DNA of 50,939 nt, taken from NCBI RefSeq assembly GCF_000420525.1, contig NZ_ATVC01000008.1, positions 1 through 50,939 on the forward strand, read 5' to 3'. Under the pieces are notes generated by a model. It had not been told where the DNA came from, did no database searches, and saw only the letters and a list, made by a program, of their open reading frames with translations. The DNA comes from Aquaspirillum serpens DSM 68 (lineage in GTDB: Bacteria > Pseudomonadota > Gammaproteobacteria > Burkholderiales > Aquaspirillaceae). Within the stretch, counting starts at the first letter, position 1; every line of letters begins with the position of its first letter. Shown one piece after another: positions 15,659 to 26,183 of the stretch. The translations under genes were made by a program, and so were the position numbers.

Positions 15659-17605
15659 ATGACATCCTTTACTAGCCAAGGCTTTGCCCTACCCTCATGG
15701 TGGAATGGGCGTTTTGCCAGTCAGGACACCGCACAATCGCTACGCGAATTGGTCACCAGTGGCGCTAACAGCGTCTCTATCGTAGCAACGGCTTACACCA
15801 AAGATCGCTTTTCCAGCACTATCGTTGCCGATGGCCGTACAGAATCAGCCGCTAATGTGGCCACGATCTTACAAGCCGCACAACGCTATCCAAATCTAGA
15901 GGTCATCTATAAACCACACTTCAGTCCACAAACCGATGACTGGCGTGGCCGTTTTGCCCCCACCGACCCCGAGGCGTGGTTTCAAACTTATCGCACTTGG
16001 ATTGTTGAACAGGCTAGATTGGCTCAAGCCAATCAGGTTGATGTGTTTGTGTTGGGCACAGAATTTAGCTCATTAGCGATTGCTCGTTATCAAACACAGT
16101 GGACGGACATCATCAGCGCCATTCGGGAAGTCTATCAAGGACAACTCACTTATAGTTCGACCTTGAGTGCCGCCATGAGTGTGCCTTTTTGGGAACAGCT
16201 TGATTTTGCCAGTGTTACCGCCTATCCAGTCAGCGCCGGTAGTTATGCGGTCAACGCAGCACAGGTCATGGAAAGCTGGTATCTCGGTGTGGGCGGTGAG
16301 ATTGCGCCATTAACCCAAATCAGCGCCCTACAAAACGCCACCGGACATCGTGTGTTAATCACCGAAGCAGGCTATCGTAGCATCGACGGTGCAGCACTCA
16401 AGCCGGAAGACTACGAACAAAACACCACCGTTGATGTGCAGGAACAACAAGCCGCCCTACAAGGTATGTTATCGGCACTCAGTCAATTTTCCACTCACAC
16501 CGGCGGCTTACAAGGCATCCATCTGTGGAATTGGGAAACACAACCCAGCGCCAGCTTTAACAATAGCGACAGTGGTTACACCGTGCAGGGCAAACCCGCT
16601 TATCAAACCGCCAGCCAATGGTTTCATGCCAGTACACCACCAACCGTTTTACAGCTATTAGATGGCCGCGCACGCGCCGATTTATGGTTAATCGGCAACG
16701 ACAGTGCCGAGTTAGTGTTACTCAACCAAACAGGGCAAGCGGTATTAGCAGGCGGGGGAGATGATCGAATTGCCCTACAGCGTGGGTCGCATTGGATTGA
16801 TGGCGGTAGTGGTAACAACACCCTTTCGCTGCAATCGTCGGCCAGTGGCAGCACAGTGTTTTTCGGAACAGATAACGACAGCATGGGCGTGGCGTGGAAT
16901 CAAAGTGGTGTCAGCCTATTCCGCCATATCCAAGCCGTAAACGGCACTATCTATGACGATACTTTGATCGGTAACGATCAAAATAACCTGTTTTACACCG
17001 AAACAGGACAAGACAATGTGATGCTGCGTGGCGGTAATGATGAGGTTTATCTTGGGCCAGGAAATAAGATGGTCGATGGCGGCAGCGGCGTAGATAAGAT
17101 GAACTACAGTGGCGTCGGTACCGCTCTCACCGCCAGTGGCGACACGCGCTTATGGCAGGTCAAACACGGTGGATTTCACGATGTCTTGCTGCAAGTGGAG
17201 CATCTGGTAGGTAGTCCCTACGCCGACAACATCCGTTTTGGCGAAGGTGCGCAAACTGTTGATGGCGGTGGCGGGCGCGATACCTTAGGCGGAGGAACGG
17301 GGGCTGATCGCTTTGAAATCACTCGCGCGGCAGCGAGCGGAGATACCGCTACCCTAATAGATTTTCGCGCGGGTGAAGATCAACTCGCGTTAAGCAGCAA
17401 AGTATTTATTGCCGCAACCCAGCAAGACTGGCAAAACGTCTCCTCACTGACCACCAGCAGCCCAGCGCGCTACCTGCTCGATAGCCAAACGCGAACCTTA
17501 TACTACGATGCCGATGGCAGCGGCAGTGCATTTGCTGCGGTTTCAGTGGTGAGCTTCGCCAGCAGCAGTGATTTGCCACAGTGGACAGATATGGTGTGGT
17601 TTTAA
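15659..17605 (+). CDS. GH113-like glycoside hydrolase with C-terminal RTX calcium-binding repeats
   Basis: A 648-residue protein from ATG 15659 (the frame opens upstream at 15617 over the terminator, which is not plausible). Residues about 1-330 look like a TIM-barrel glycosidase of the GH113 mannanase type. The expected acid/base is E135 in VLGTEFSS and the nucleophile E236 in ITEAGYRS; both match the family pattern. Residues about 355-600 carry glycine/aspartate-rich RTX-type motifs (AGGGDDRIAL, DGGSGVDKM, DGGGGRDTLGGGTGADRF) and end with a typical RTX C-terminal segment (DFRAGEDQLALS). There is no N-terminal signal peptide, so type I secretion through a C-terminal signal is likely, but no ABC/HlyD pair is in the window. 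Its stop shares TTAA with the convergent tonB stop. The substrate is not known. Confidence 0.75.
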   Translation: MTSFTSQGFALPSWWNGRFASQDTAQSLRELVTSGANSVSIVATAYTKDRFSSTIVADGRTESAANVATILQAAQRYPNLEVIYKPHFSPQTDDWRGRFAPTDPEAWFQTYRTWIVEQARLAQANQVDVFVLGTEFSSLAIARYQTQWTDIISAIREVYQGQLTYSSTLSAAMSVPFWEQLDFASVTAYPVSAGSYAVNAAQVMESWYLGVGGEIAPLTQISALQNATGHRVLITEAGYRSIDGAALKPEDYEQNTTVDVQEQQAALQGMLSALSQFSTHTGGLQGIHLWNWETQPSASFNNSDSGYTVQGKPAYQTASQWFHASTPPTVLQLLDGRARADLWLIGNDSAELVLLNQTGQAVLAGGGDDRIALQRGSHWIDGGSGNNTLSLQSSASGSTVFFGTDNDSMGVAWNQSGVSLFRHIQAVNGTIYDDTLIGNDQNNLFYTETGQDNVMLRGGNDEVYLGPGNKMVDGGSGVDKMNYSGVGTALTASGDTRLWQVKHGGFHDVLLQVEHLVGSPYADNIRFGEGAQTVDGGGGRDTLGGGTGADRFEITRAAASGDTATLIDFRAGEDQLALSSKVFIAATQQDWQNVSSLTTSSPARYLLDSQTRTLYYDADGSGSAFAAVSVVSFASSSDLPQWTDMVWF

Positions 17606-18336
17606 CTGGCGTGCAATTGAAACACAAGCGGCACTTCCGCCCATGCTGACACCGCCTGCTCCCCCTCGCGGGCGGGTTCAAAACGCCAGCGCGCCACCGC
17701 TTCTTGCGCAGCTTCATCCAACGGTGAATAACCACTGCTGCGGGCAAGACGAATCACATCGGCACGCCCCTGTGAATTAACTTTTACCCGCAATAGTACG
17801 GTGCCTTCCCATCCCATTTGGCGGGCAGTCCGTGGATAGCGCGGTGGGGGATTGTCTAAATAGGCCAAATCAAAACGTGGTGCTTGAAAGTGACTCGGCC
17901 GTGAGGATGACTCAGTTGTCACAACCACAGGGACGGCCGAAGCAGCCGGTGGCGATTCTGCAACCGTCTTGGTCACAGGCTCGGTTTTAGTCTGTGCACG
18001 AACAGAAGGTGCAGTAGATGACACTGGTGCTGCAGATGGCGCGGGTGTTGAACGCTTAACCACCGGTGGCGCAGCGCGTGAGGGGACAGCATTCGCGGCT
18101 GGAGTGGGAACAGCGTCAGCAACGGCAACAGGCGGTGCGGGCAACAATTCAATCCATTGTGCGGTCAGGGGTGCCACCATTGGCGTGATAGCCACTGCCG
18201 GAACCCGAGTGTGTTGCACACCCCAAGTCAACAGTGCAATCACCCCACCATGCAATAACACACTCCCCAAAGCAGCACTGGCGGCGCGAGGTGTGACCGA
18301 TGCCGAGACAGGCGCACTATGCAGAGGCTTTAACAT
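17602..18336 (-). CDS. tonB: TonB energy transducer of the haem-uptake operon
   Basis: A 244-residue protein with an N-terminal membrane anchor (about residues 20-40), a Pro/Ala/Val-rich periplasmic spacer (about 60-150) and a C-terminal TonB domain (about 165-244) with PPPRYPRTARQMGWEGTVLLR and ALDEAAQ-like DEAAQEAVARWRFEPA. TonB transmits proton-motive force from ExbBD to outer-membrane receptors. It overlaps hmuV by 20 bases and is the last gene of the operon, so it is probably dedicated to the haem receptor here. No exbB or exbD is in the window. Confidence 0.93.
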   Translation of the reverse strand: MLKPLHSAPVSASVTPRAASAALGSVLLHGGVIALLTWGVQHTRVPAVAITPMVAPLTAQWIELLPAPPVAVADAVPTPAANAVPSRAAPPVVKRSTPAPSAAPVSSTAPSVRAQTKTEPVTKTVAESPPAASAVPVVVTTESSSRPSHFQAPRFDLAYLDNPPPRYPRTARQMGWEGTVLLRVKVNSQGRADVIRLARSSGYSPLDEAAQEAVARWRFEPAREGEQAVSAWAEVPLVFQLHAS

Positions 18337-19156
18337 GATTTACCTCATGTAGCACATCAAAACGCCAACCATGACTTTCTTGCACCACACGAATCGGCCA
18401 ATCGTAGGCAATGCTCAACGCCTCGCTGTCGAGTACACATGCCGGTGGGCCAGCGCGCAAAACACGGCCTTGATGCAATAACACCAGCCAATCAGCATAC
18501 TTTGCCGCCAATTCTAAATCGTGTAACACCGCCACCACCGTTTTTCCCCGCGCAGTCAAGGCAAATAGCCGCTGCATTAAAATCTGGCGATGACGTAAAT
18601 CAAGATGATTCGTCGGTTCATCCAATAATAAAGTTGGCGTATCTTGGGCTAAAGCCTGTGCAATCACTGCACGCTGACGCTCACCGCCAGACGCTTGTTG
18701 ATAACGCTGTCCAGCCAAAGTGGTCAGCTCTAGCGCCTGCAAAGCCTGTTGTACCCGTTGCCGATCGTCTGCCTTCGGCAACGCAAAACGGCCAAGATGA
18801 GGACGACGCCCCAACATCACGAAATCTTCAATACTCAAACTGCAATCACTCGGCGGATGTTGCCCCACCCAAGCAATCTGCTGGGCACGTTGTCGGGCTT
18901 TTAATTGAGTGACCGGCTGGCCGTGATACATCACCTCGCCCTGTTGCGGTGGTAATAAGCCCGCTAGATGGCGTAACAAAGTGCTTTTACCCGCACCATT
19001 GGGCCCAATCAAGACACACAAGCTGCCACGAGGAATCACTGTATTGACAGATTGCAGAATGGTTTTATGACCCATTTGCAAAGAGAGTTGGTCTATTTGA
19101 AATGCAGACAGTGCTGTTTCATGGGCTACAGGCAGGGGAATTGCATCGCGTTGCAT
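18317..19156 (-). CDS. hmuV: Haem ABC transporter ATP-binding protein
   Basis: A 279-residue ABC ATPase of the FecCD-linked type. It has Walker A GPNGAGKST, signature SGGERQR, Walker B TLLLDEPTNHLD and H-loop VLHD. It powers haem import through HmuU. The ATG at 19156 shares one base with the hmuU stop (TGATG), which implies translational coupling. Confidence 0.95.
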   Translation of the reverse strand: MQRDAIPLPVAHETALSAFQIDQLSLQMGHKTILQSVNTVIPRGSLCVLIGPNGAGKSTLLRHLAGLLPPQQGEVMYHGQPVTQLKARQRAQQIAWVGQHPPSDCSLSIEDFVMLGRRPHLGRFALPKADDRQRVQQALQALELTTLAGQRYQQASGGERQRAVIAQALAQDTPTLLLDEPTNHLDLRHRQILMQRLFALTARGKTVVAVLHDLELAAKYADWLVLLHQGRVLRAGPPACVLDSEALSIAYDWPIRVVQESHGWRFDVLHEVNHVKASA

Positions 19157-20109
19157 CAGTTGACCTTTCTTTGCCGATACCAGAACAACCAGATAAAAAA
19201 CGGTGGCCCAGTGAACGCAGTCAGCAGGCCGACGGGAATCTCAATGGGATACACCACCAGACGGGATACCGTGTCCATCGCCAGTAAAAATAAACCACCC
19301 AGCCAAGCCGACAGCGCAATCAACCGCCGCCGACTTCCCCCCACCACCAAAGCAAGCGCATTGGGCACCATCATGCCCACAAAACCAATGACCCCCGACA
19401 ACGCCACCGCAGCCCCTGTTGCTAATGCTGCTGCAACAATGACCCAAGCGCGGGTTGCTGCTAAAGACAATCCCAAACCGTGGGCGCTGTCTGTACCTAA
19501 TGCCAAACAATCTAAATCGCGTCCCAAGGCAATCAATAACAGCAAAGCAAGCGCAATCGCTGCGGCAGATACACCTAACGGCGAGGTACTGGCCCCTGAC
19601 AAATTACCCGCCAGCCATGCCATTGCACCACGCAAGGTCAGATCATCGGATAAGAACAGCACCAAACTGGTAATGGCACCGATAAAAGCTGCAATCACCA
19701 AACCCATCAGCAACAACGCCGCTTCACTGTTTCCCGCTACTCGCGACAACAATAAAATCAGGCCAGTGCTCAATAAGCCCCCGACAAAGGCAGCCAGTGG
19801 TAAACCAAAACTGGCAGCCCCACCCCACGCAATGAGTAACACCACCCCCAACGCCGCACCGCTTGACGTCCCAATCAAACCCGGATCGGCCAATGGGTTA
19901 CGAAACAAGGCTTGTAGCGCCGCACCACTGCCCGCCAATGCCGCACCAACCAGCAAAGCACTGGCAATGCGTGGCAACCGGAGTTCTTGTAATAAGGGGT
20001 CTTGCCAATCTGGCCATGCCCACAGCCCCCCTTGCCCCGTGATCGCCACGATCACCACCAACACACTGACGGCTACCGCCAACCCATACCCCACGGCTTG
20101 ATGACGCAT
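19156..20109 (-). CDS. hmuU: Haem ABC transporter permease (FecCD family)
   Basis: A 317-residue inner-membrane protein with about nine or ten hydrophobic segments and the FecCD hallmarks LRLPRIASALLVGAALAGSG, NPLADPGLIGTSSGAALG and GFVGMMVPN. It forms the haem channel with HmuV as the motor. Its start shares one base with the hmuT stop (TAATG). Confidence 0.95.
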   Translation of the reverse strand: MRHQAVGYGLAVAVSVLVVIVAITGQGGLWAWPDWQDPLLQELRLPRIASALLVGAALAGSGAALQALFRNPLADPGLIGTSSGAALGVVLLIAWGGAASFGLPLAAFVGGLLSTGLILLLSRVAGNSEAALLLMGLVIAAFIGAITSLVLFLSDDLTLRGAMAWLAGNLSGASTSPLGVSAAAIALALLLLIALGRDLDCLALGTDSAHGLGLSLAATRAWVIVAAALATGAAVALSGVIGFVGMMVPNALALVVGGSRRRLIALSAWLGGLFLLAMDTVSRLVVYPIEIPVGLLTAFTGPPFFIWLFWYRQRKVN

Positions 20110-20900
20110 TACAGTTGCCCTAGCTTGCTCACCGCTTTCGGACTGTCCAAATCAATGCGGAACATTTCCCCAGCCGGCAATTCATACACCCGACCTTTTT
20201 GTCCGGCCGGTGTTAATGCAATTTCAGGACGCGCCAACAAACCGGCACGACCGCCAGTGATAGCACGATTGTGATCGGCCACCACAATCACCTCCGGTTT
20301 CAAGCGACGCCAAGCCTCACGCGATAAGGGCTTAAAACCATCATGTTCGGCGATATTGATACCACCAGCAGCACGAATCAGAGTATCGGCAGCGGTGTTT
20401 TTACCGGCAACCAAACTCCCGTCATACGTGAACAAATAGCGCACACCCGTTGCCGTCTTTGCCGTCATCCCCTGTTGCCATTGCTGCGCCAGCTGCTCCG
20501 CACGCGCCGACTGTTCTAACAAACGGCCAATCTCACGAATACTATTTGCAAAATCACGCCCATCTTCATGTTGGCTCACTTGTTGCGCAGGAATGCCCAA
20601 TTTTTGTAATTGAGGCCAAATGGTCGCCGGTTGTGCCAAGCTGCTTCCTAACACCAGCTGAGGCTTTAAGCGGGTAATCGGTTCAACGCTCAATGAGCGA
20701 TTAAAACCAATCACCGCTGCCGAAGCCAAGGCAGGGTGTTGGCTAGAGCGATCTCGACCAATGACTGTTGGCGCGGCGCCTAAGGCCACCACCACATCCG
20801 CCACATCGGCCGTCATCACCACAATCCGCTCTGGCGCGGCAGCCCATACAGGACATGCCAACAGCGCCAGCAGTGCTGTCGAAAGAGACTTACGCCACAT
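20109..20900 (-). CDS. hmuT: Periplasmic haem-binding protein
   Basis: A class III solute-binding protein that hands haem to HmuUV. ATG 20900 (263 residues) is preferred: GGAAG lies six bases upstream, and it yields a clean signal peptide (MWRKSLSTALLALLACPVWA, then APERIVV). The frame stays open to 20924 inside hmuS. The mature part has the two-lobed family pattern with FNRSLSVEPITRLKPQLVLGS-type blocks. The start overlaps the hmuS stop by 11 bases. Confidence 0.92.
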   Translation of the reverse strand: MWRKSLSTALLALLACPVWAAAPERIVVMTADVADVVVALGAAPTVIGRDRSSQHPALASAAVIGFNRSLSVEPITRLKPQLVLGSSLAQPATIWPQLQKLGIPAQQVSQHEDGRDFANSIREIGRLLEQSARAEQLAQQWQQGMTAKTATGVRYLFTYDGSLVAGKNTAADTLIRAAGGINIAEHDGFKPLSREAWRRLKPEVIVVADHNRAITGGRAGLLARPEIALTPAGQKGRVYELPAGEMFRIDLDSPKAVSKLGQL

Positions 20901-21936
20901 CACCATCTTCCACCGCCAACTCACTGACCAACTTCACCCAACTGGCCAGCTCTGGCTTACCCGGTTTGCGCTCACCAAACAGCGTGACAATCGATTGACC
21001 ATGCGCATCAAACAGTTCCAGCGACGTCAACATGCCGCAGTCACCCGGCTTTTTGACCACCCACGCTTCTTGAATCAAATCAGTACGCAAGTGAAGGTTG
21101 AAATTAGGATCTAAGACATTCAACCATGGCCCTAAACGCTCCACACGATGAACAGGGCCGGTATGAATTTGAATGCAGCCGCGATTGCCTGCAAACACCA
21201 TAATCGGGGTTTCAGTTTCGCTGGCACAATGTAACAACGGCTCTATGGCATCTTTTGCCACCGTCCACGCATGGCCTTCTGGTGCCAGACGGAACGCCTG
21301 TTGCCGCGACACCTTATGCTGTGTCAGCAAACCATGAAAATCATGTACATCTTTTAACGCCAACCAACCCGCCCGTAGCCCCACCACATCAATGGCGTCA
21401 TCAGGGAGTTCTACCGAGGAAGCAGGGACAGTATCAATCACCAATGGCAGCAAGGTTGTCTGTAAATCTTGCTTGACGCTATTAAAAGCCGACACATCAC
21501 TTTGCAGTGTCAGGAAAATTTTATGGATTGCCTCACCATAGCGATCGAATACTTGAATACTGCGCTGTACTTTATCGTCAGTTTGACGATGCTCTACCGC
21601 AAAAACATATTTCCAATGAGAGAGAAACAACCGCAAATCGATTTCTGGGTTTAATGCCAAACCCATATTTCCGTTAATGCTGATATTGTCGTACAAACCA
21701 ATTTTTTCGTGGACGCAAGCCTCATTGCGCGTTAATGCCATCACAGGCCCGAGTGTCCGCATAGCCATCAACAAAGTTGGCCAATCCGCCTTTAATGCCA
21801 CGGCATCAGGGTCGGCAGCCACCAACTCGGCTTCACTGATGGCTAACTGCCGTGCCGCATCGCGAATTCGCATCTGTGGCATATCTCGTTTTAAAGCAGC
21901 GAAAGCTTGCCATAACGCTTCTGGCGCACGTTCCAT
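20890..21936 (-). CDS. hmuS: Cytoplasmic haem-degrading or trafficking protein (HemS/ChuS/PhuS family)
   Basis: The 348-residue protein fits the duplicated-repeat HemS family: an N-terminal repeat (about residues 1-165) and a C-terminal repeat (about 180-340), each ending in a similar block such as SIQVFDRYGEAIHKIFL and SLELFDAHGQSIVTLFG. Members take up imported haem in the cytoplasm and either open the ring or pass it to a haem oxygenase. A strong AAGGAAGAG ribosome binding site precedes the ATG. It lies between the outer-membrane receptor and hmuT. Confidence 0.92.
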   Translation of the reverse strand: MERAPEALWQAFAALKRDMPQMRIRDAARQLAISEAELVAADPDAVALKADWPTLLMAMRTLGPVMALTRNEACVHEKIGLYDNISINGNMGLALNPEIDLRLFLSHWKYVFAVEHRQTDDKVQRSIQVFDRYGEAIHKIFLTLQSDVSAFNSVKQDLQTTLLPLVIDTVPASSVELPDDAIDVVGLRAGWLALKDVHDFHGLLTQHKVSRQQAFRLAPEGHAWTVAKDAIEPLLHCASETETPIMVFAGNRGCIQIHTGPVHRVERLGPWLNVLDPNFNLHLRTDLIQEAWVVKKPGDCGMLTSLELFDAHGQSIVTLFGERKPGKPELASWVKLVSELAVEDGDVA

Positions 21937-21973
21937 AGTTTCTCTTCCTTATCATGTTGTGAATGGATAGCGA

Positions 21974-24247
21974 TTAGAAAAAGCGATATTCCACTGTACC
22001 CGCCACACTGCGACCGGGTTGGGAATAGAAGTCCAACACTGCACTATTGGCAGCAAAGCCCTTCACATCGCTCCAATTCCAATAAGTTTTATCAAAGACA
22101 TTGAACACCCCCGCATTGATGCGTAGCTGTTTATTAACTTGCCAATACGCAGTTAAATCGACAACGCCATAACCTGCAGGGGCAAAGCCAGCGGTAGCCT
22201 GACCTCGGCTATCCGTCGATTGCGGCACGCGACTCTTAGCCGCAGCAAAACGCAGCTTGGCATCGGCACCAAACGGCTCAGTGCTATAGGCCAGTTTCAG
22301 ATGACCTTTTAACGGTTCTACCGAGGTTAATGGGGTACCTTCGCTGTCGTTATCCCCTTCAGCCCAAGCAAGCGCGCCACTGATTTGCCAATGAGGCGCG
22401 AAGCGCCAGCCTGCCTTCACTTCCGCGCCGTGGATACTCACCTTCCCAACATTGCCATATTGATAGGTTGCCAAGGGACGGCCTTGTACACTGCGTTGAC
22501 CGACTAATTGGCGTTCTAAGAAATCACGATAGCGATTGGCGAACACACTGACATCAAGCTCAACCTCTTGCCAACGGCCTTTGACCCCCAGCTCAATCCC
22601 ACGGCTGGTTTCTGCTTTTAAGTTTGGATTGGGTAATACCTCATAGCCATGAGCAGCATTCATAAAAGCCATGGTGGCATCATCAAACGGCGGTGCACGG
22701 AAGCCGGTTGAGAACTGGGCAAAACCTGTGATTTGGTCGTTAAAGGCATACGCTAATGCCAATTTGGGGGATAAAGCACTGTCAGACAGATCGCTGGCTT
22801 GCGGGCCATTTTGGTTAATTTTTTGCGATAGCGCGTCTTGTTGCAGGCTCAAGCGGTAGTAGTCATAACGCAGCCCAGGTGTCACGGTCCAACCGTTATC
22901 CCACCGCATTTGGTTTTCGACAAATAAACCAAAACGATCGGTGCGATTGTCTGGAAACGCTTTCTGTGGGAAGGGCTCGCCGCCTACGGTTTTGGTCGTC
23001 GAACCATCAGCATTCCATTGTGTACGATCACGCAAACGCTCTGTTTCAGTACGCGAAGCATCAAAACCATAAATCAAGCGATGCGCCGCACCCAAAGCAA
23101 AAAACCGGCTTTCGAGTTGGGCATCCAAACCGGTGAGGGTTTGTGCAAAGCGATAGTCCGAGGTCCGCAAACGGGCATTACTCGGCCCTAAGCGATGCTC
23201 ACGCACATCTTCGGTCTGATCGAGCGTTTGGTGATAAATCTGCCACTTTGCTGCTTGAACCCAAGGGTGATCTTTATCTTGCCATTGATGCGCTAAGGTA
23301 AAACGTTCGCGGGTTTGATCATCATCGGCCATTTGACTTAACAAACTGCCAGTTGTCGGTGATCCACTGCTGCGCGCAGAAATTACATTGCTATCTTGTT
23401 GGCGTTGGAAACGCTCATAGGTAAAGAATAAGTCGTGTTGTGGATTTGGATGTAGGCCCAGCTTCAACAGGACATTATCGCTGTCCCAAGCTTGTGGATT
23501 AGGCATCGTCCGGCGACTGGCTGCTGTGCCGTCGCTACTGTCATCACGTCCTTGATTGTCAGTTTCATGGCCATGACGACGGGTATACATCAATAATGCC
23601 GACGCCAGATCATTGCGGCCAGCCAAGGTCAAGGTTGCTGCTGTACTCTGGTCGGCACTGTCACCGCCTAATTTCACACCAAAGTACAAAGGGTTATCTG
23701 CGCTGACAAAATCAGCAGCCGATAAAGTGCGGTAAGCCATCACCCCGCCAATCGCATCACTGCCATACAAGCTAGAAGCAGGGCCTTTAATGATTTCCAC
23801 CGCCTTTAAGCTTTCTGGCTCGGTGTAATCAGCACCAGAGATTGCACCATTCCCACCGCCCCCGCCGTACTGATCGGGTTGGCGCACGCCGTCAATCAGG
23901 GTCAAAATTCGATTGCCACTAATCCCACGAATCGTTACACCGGCATTACCACGCCGCCCGGGTTCACGACTGACACTGACCCCAGCTTCATCACTGACCA
24001 AATCGCGCAAATCTGCTGCAATCCGGCGGTCGAGTTGTTGTCGATCAATCACATCAACCGAGGGTGCAGTTTCATCTAGAGCTTGCTCAGTCCGCGAAGC
24101 CGCCACTGACACCGCCTGTAGGCGTTTGACCTGTTGTGGTTCGGTTGTGGCGTTATCTGCTGCTGCAGACAGGGGAAAAGCAGCAACAAGACACAGTGCA
24201 ATCTGTGACAGTGTCCAATGTGAGCGGGAAAAATGGCCGCCAGTCAT
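21974..24247 (-). CDS. hmuR: TonB-dependent haem/haemoglobin outer-membrane receptor
   Basis: A 757-residue precursor with a signal peptide (about residues 1-30, ending SAAA/DN). It has a plug domain with RDLVSDEAGVSV and VEIIKGPASSLYGSDAIGGV, then a 22-stranded beta barrel ending with an aromatic residue (EYRFF). The haem-receptor boxes FRAPPFDDA and NPNLKAETS are present, with a histidine between them (in NAAHGYEV) that corresponds to the haem-ligating His of HemR-type receptors. AAGGAG lies five bases before the ATG. It is the second gene of the operon after hemP. Confidence 0.95.
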   Translation of the reverse strand: MTGGHFSRSHWTLSQIALCLVAAFPLSAAADNATTEPQQVKRLQAVSVAASRTEQALDETAPSVDVIDRQQLDRRIAADLRDLVSDEAGVSVSREPGRRGNAGVTIRGISGNRILTLIDGVRQPDQYGGGGGNGAISGADYTEPESLKAVEIIKGPASSLYGSDAIGGVMAYRTLSAADFVSADNPLYFGVKLGGDSADQSTAATLTLAGRNDLASALLMYTRRHGHETDNQGRDDSSDGTAASRRTMPNPQAWDSDNVLLKLGLHPNPQHDLFFTYERFQRQQDSNVISARSSGSPTTGSLLSQMADDDQTRERFTLAHQWQDKDHPWVQAAKWQIYHQTLDQTEDVREHRLGPSNARLRTSDYRFAQTLTGLDAQLESRFFALGAAHRLIYGFDASRTETERLRDRTQWNADGSTTKTVGGEPFPQKAFPDNRTDRFGLFVENQMRWDNGWTVTPGLRYDYYRLSLQQDALSQKINQNGPQASDLSDSALSPKLALAYAFNDQITGFAQFSTGFRAPPFDDATMAFMNAAHGYEVLPNPNLKAETSRGIELGVKGRWQEVELDVSVFANRYRDFLERQLVGQRSVQGRPLATYQYGNVGKVSIHGAEVKAGWRFAPHWQISGALAWAEGDNDSEGTPLTSVEPLKGHLKLAYSTEPFGADAKLRFAAAKSRVPQSTDSRGQATAGFAPAGYGVVDLTAYWQVNKQLRINAGVFNVFDKTYWNWSDVKGFAANSAVLDFYSQPGRSVAGTVEYRFF

Positions 24248-24380
24248 AGCATCTCCTTAATTCGGTTAATTCGGAATCGTGCTCTGGCTGGCTAACCGCA
24301 AAAGGCGGTGGGCTGGCGAAGCCAAGCCGGTGGCGACTTGGCGAGCTTGCTTTTCGATGGCACGCAGCCATCAAAATCGG
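24248..24380 (-). promoter_or_regulatory. Stem-loop-rich spacer between hemP and the haem receptor
   Basis: Three potential stem-loops follow one another on the transcript: GATGGC/GCCATC (24356-24372), a bulged GGCTTGGC/GCCAGCC (24311-24328) and ACCGC/GCGGT (24295-24309). A spacer of this length and structure stands out because all other genes in the operon overlap or nearly so. It may set processing or relative expression. Confidence 0.4.
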
Positions 24381-24572
24381 TTATTTGGTTAAGATAATTT
24401 TGTCATTTCGCGTTAAACGAAGGCGATACAGCTCACCGTGATGCTCGATGAGAATCTCTTTTGTTTTCGCAAACAAATGCCGGCTGTCTAACGCCGGTGG
24501 CATCGGTGTCGATGCTGCCGGCAGAGTCAGGGCCGATGGCAAAGCTGGGGAAGTGGTGCGTAGTGTATCCAT
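24381..24572 (-). CDS. hemP: Haemin uptake protein HemP
   Basis: A 63-residue protein from ATG 24572 with the HemP C-terminal signature: LFAKTKEILIEHHGELYRLR followed by LTRNDKIILTK. HemP is a short conserved protein encoded at the head of haem-uptake operons; in some betaproteobacteria it is needed for full receptor expression. The predicted promoter places the transcription start on the ATG itself, so the message may be leaderless. The frame opens two codons upstream at TTG 24578. Confidence 0.88.
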   Translation of the reverse strand: MDTLRTTSPALPSALTLPAASTPMPPALDSRHLFAKTKEILIEHHGELYRLRLTRNDKIILTK

Positions 24573-24577
24573 ACGCA

Positions 24578-24596
24578 AATGATAAGCCTTCTCATT
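24578..24596. promoter_or_regulatory. Fur-box-like operator over the haem promoter -10
   Basis: The 19-base sequence AATGATAAGCCTTCTCATT is a near-perfect palindrome (only two symmetric positions and the centre differ). Against the 7-1-7 Fur model TGATAAT-N-ATTATCA it matches 11 of 14 positions. It covers the -10 hexamer, the right place for iron-dependent repression. Confidence 0.65.
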
Positions 24597-24606
24597 TATA
24601 AGTCAA
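24579..24606 (-). promoter_or_regulatory. Promoter of the haem-uptake operon
   Basis: On the minus strand TTGACT (24606-24601) and TATCAT (24584-24579) are spaced by 16 bases; both are close to consensus. The expected start point, seven bases past the -10, is 24572, the A of the hemP ATG. Confidence 0.65.
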
Positions 24607-24687
24607 ACCCCTTTCTCTATCAGCACCACAAAAGCCCTCTCTGCGGTATGTTAGACTGTTGCTATTTGTCACCCTTCTCAACTTGCC

Positions 24688-26170
<1,483 letters not shown>

Positions 26171-26183
26171 AGAAAGAACGCCC

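Noticed and set aside
19052-20101. Long plus-strand open frame of 349 codons opposite hmuU
   Set aside because: It lies entirely antisense to hmuU and the end of hmuV, has low-complexity Ala/Lys/Pro/Asn composition and no family pattern; it is a shadow of the GC-richer real gene.
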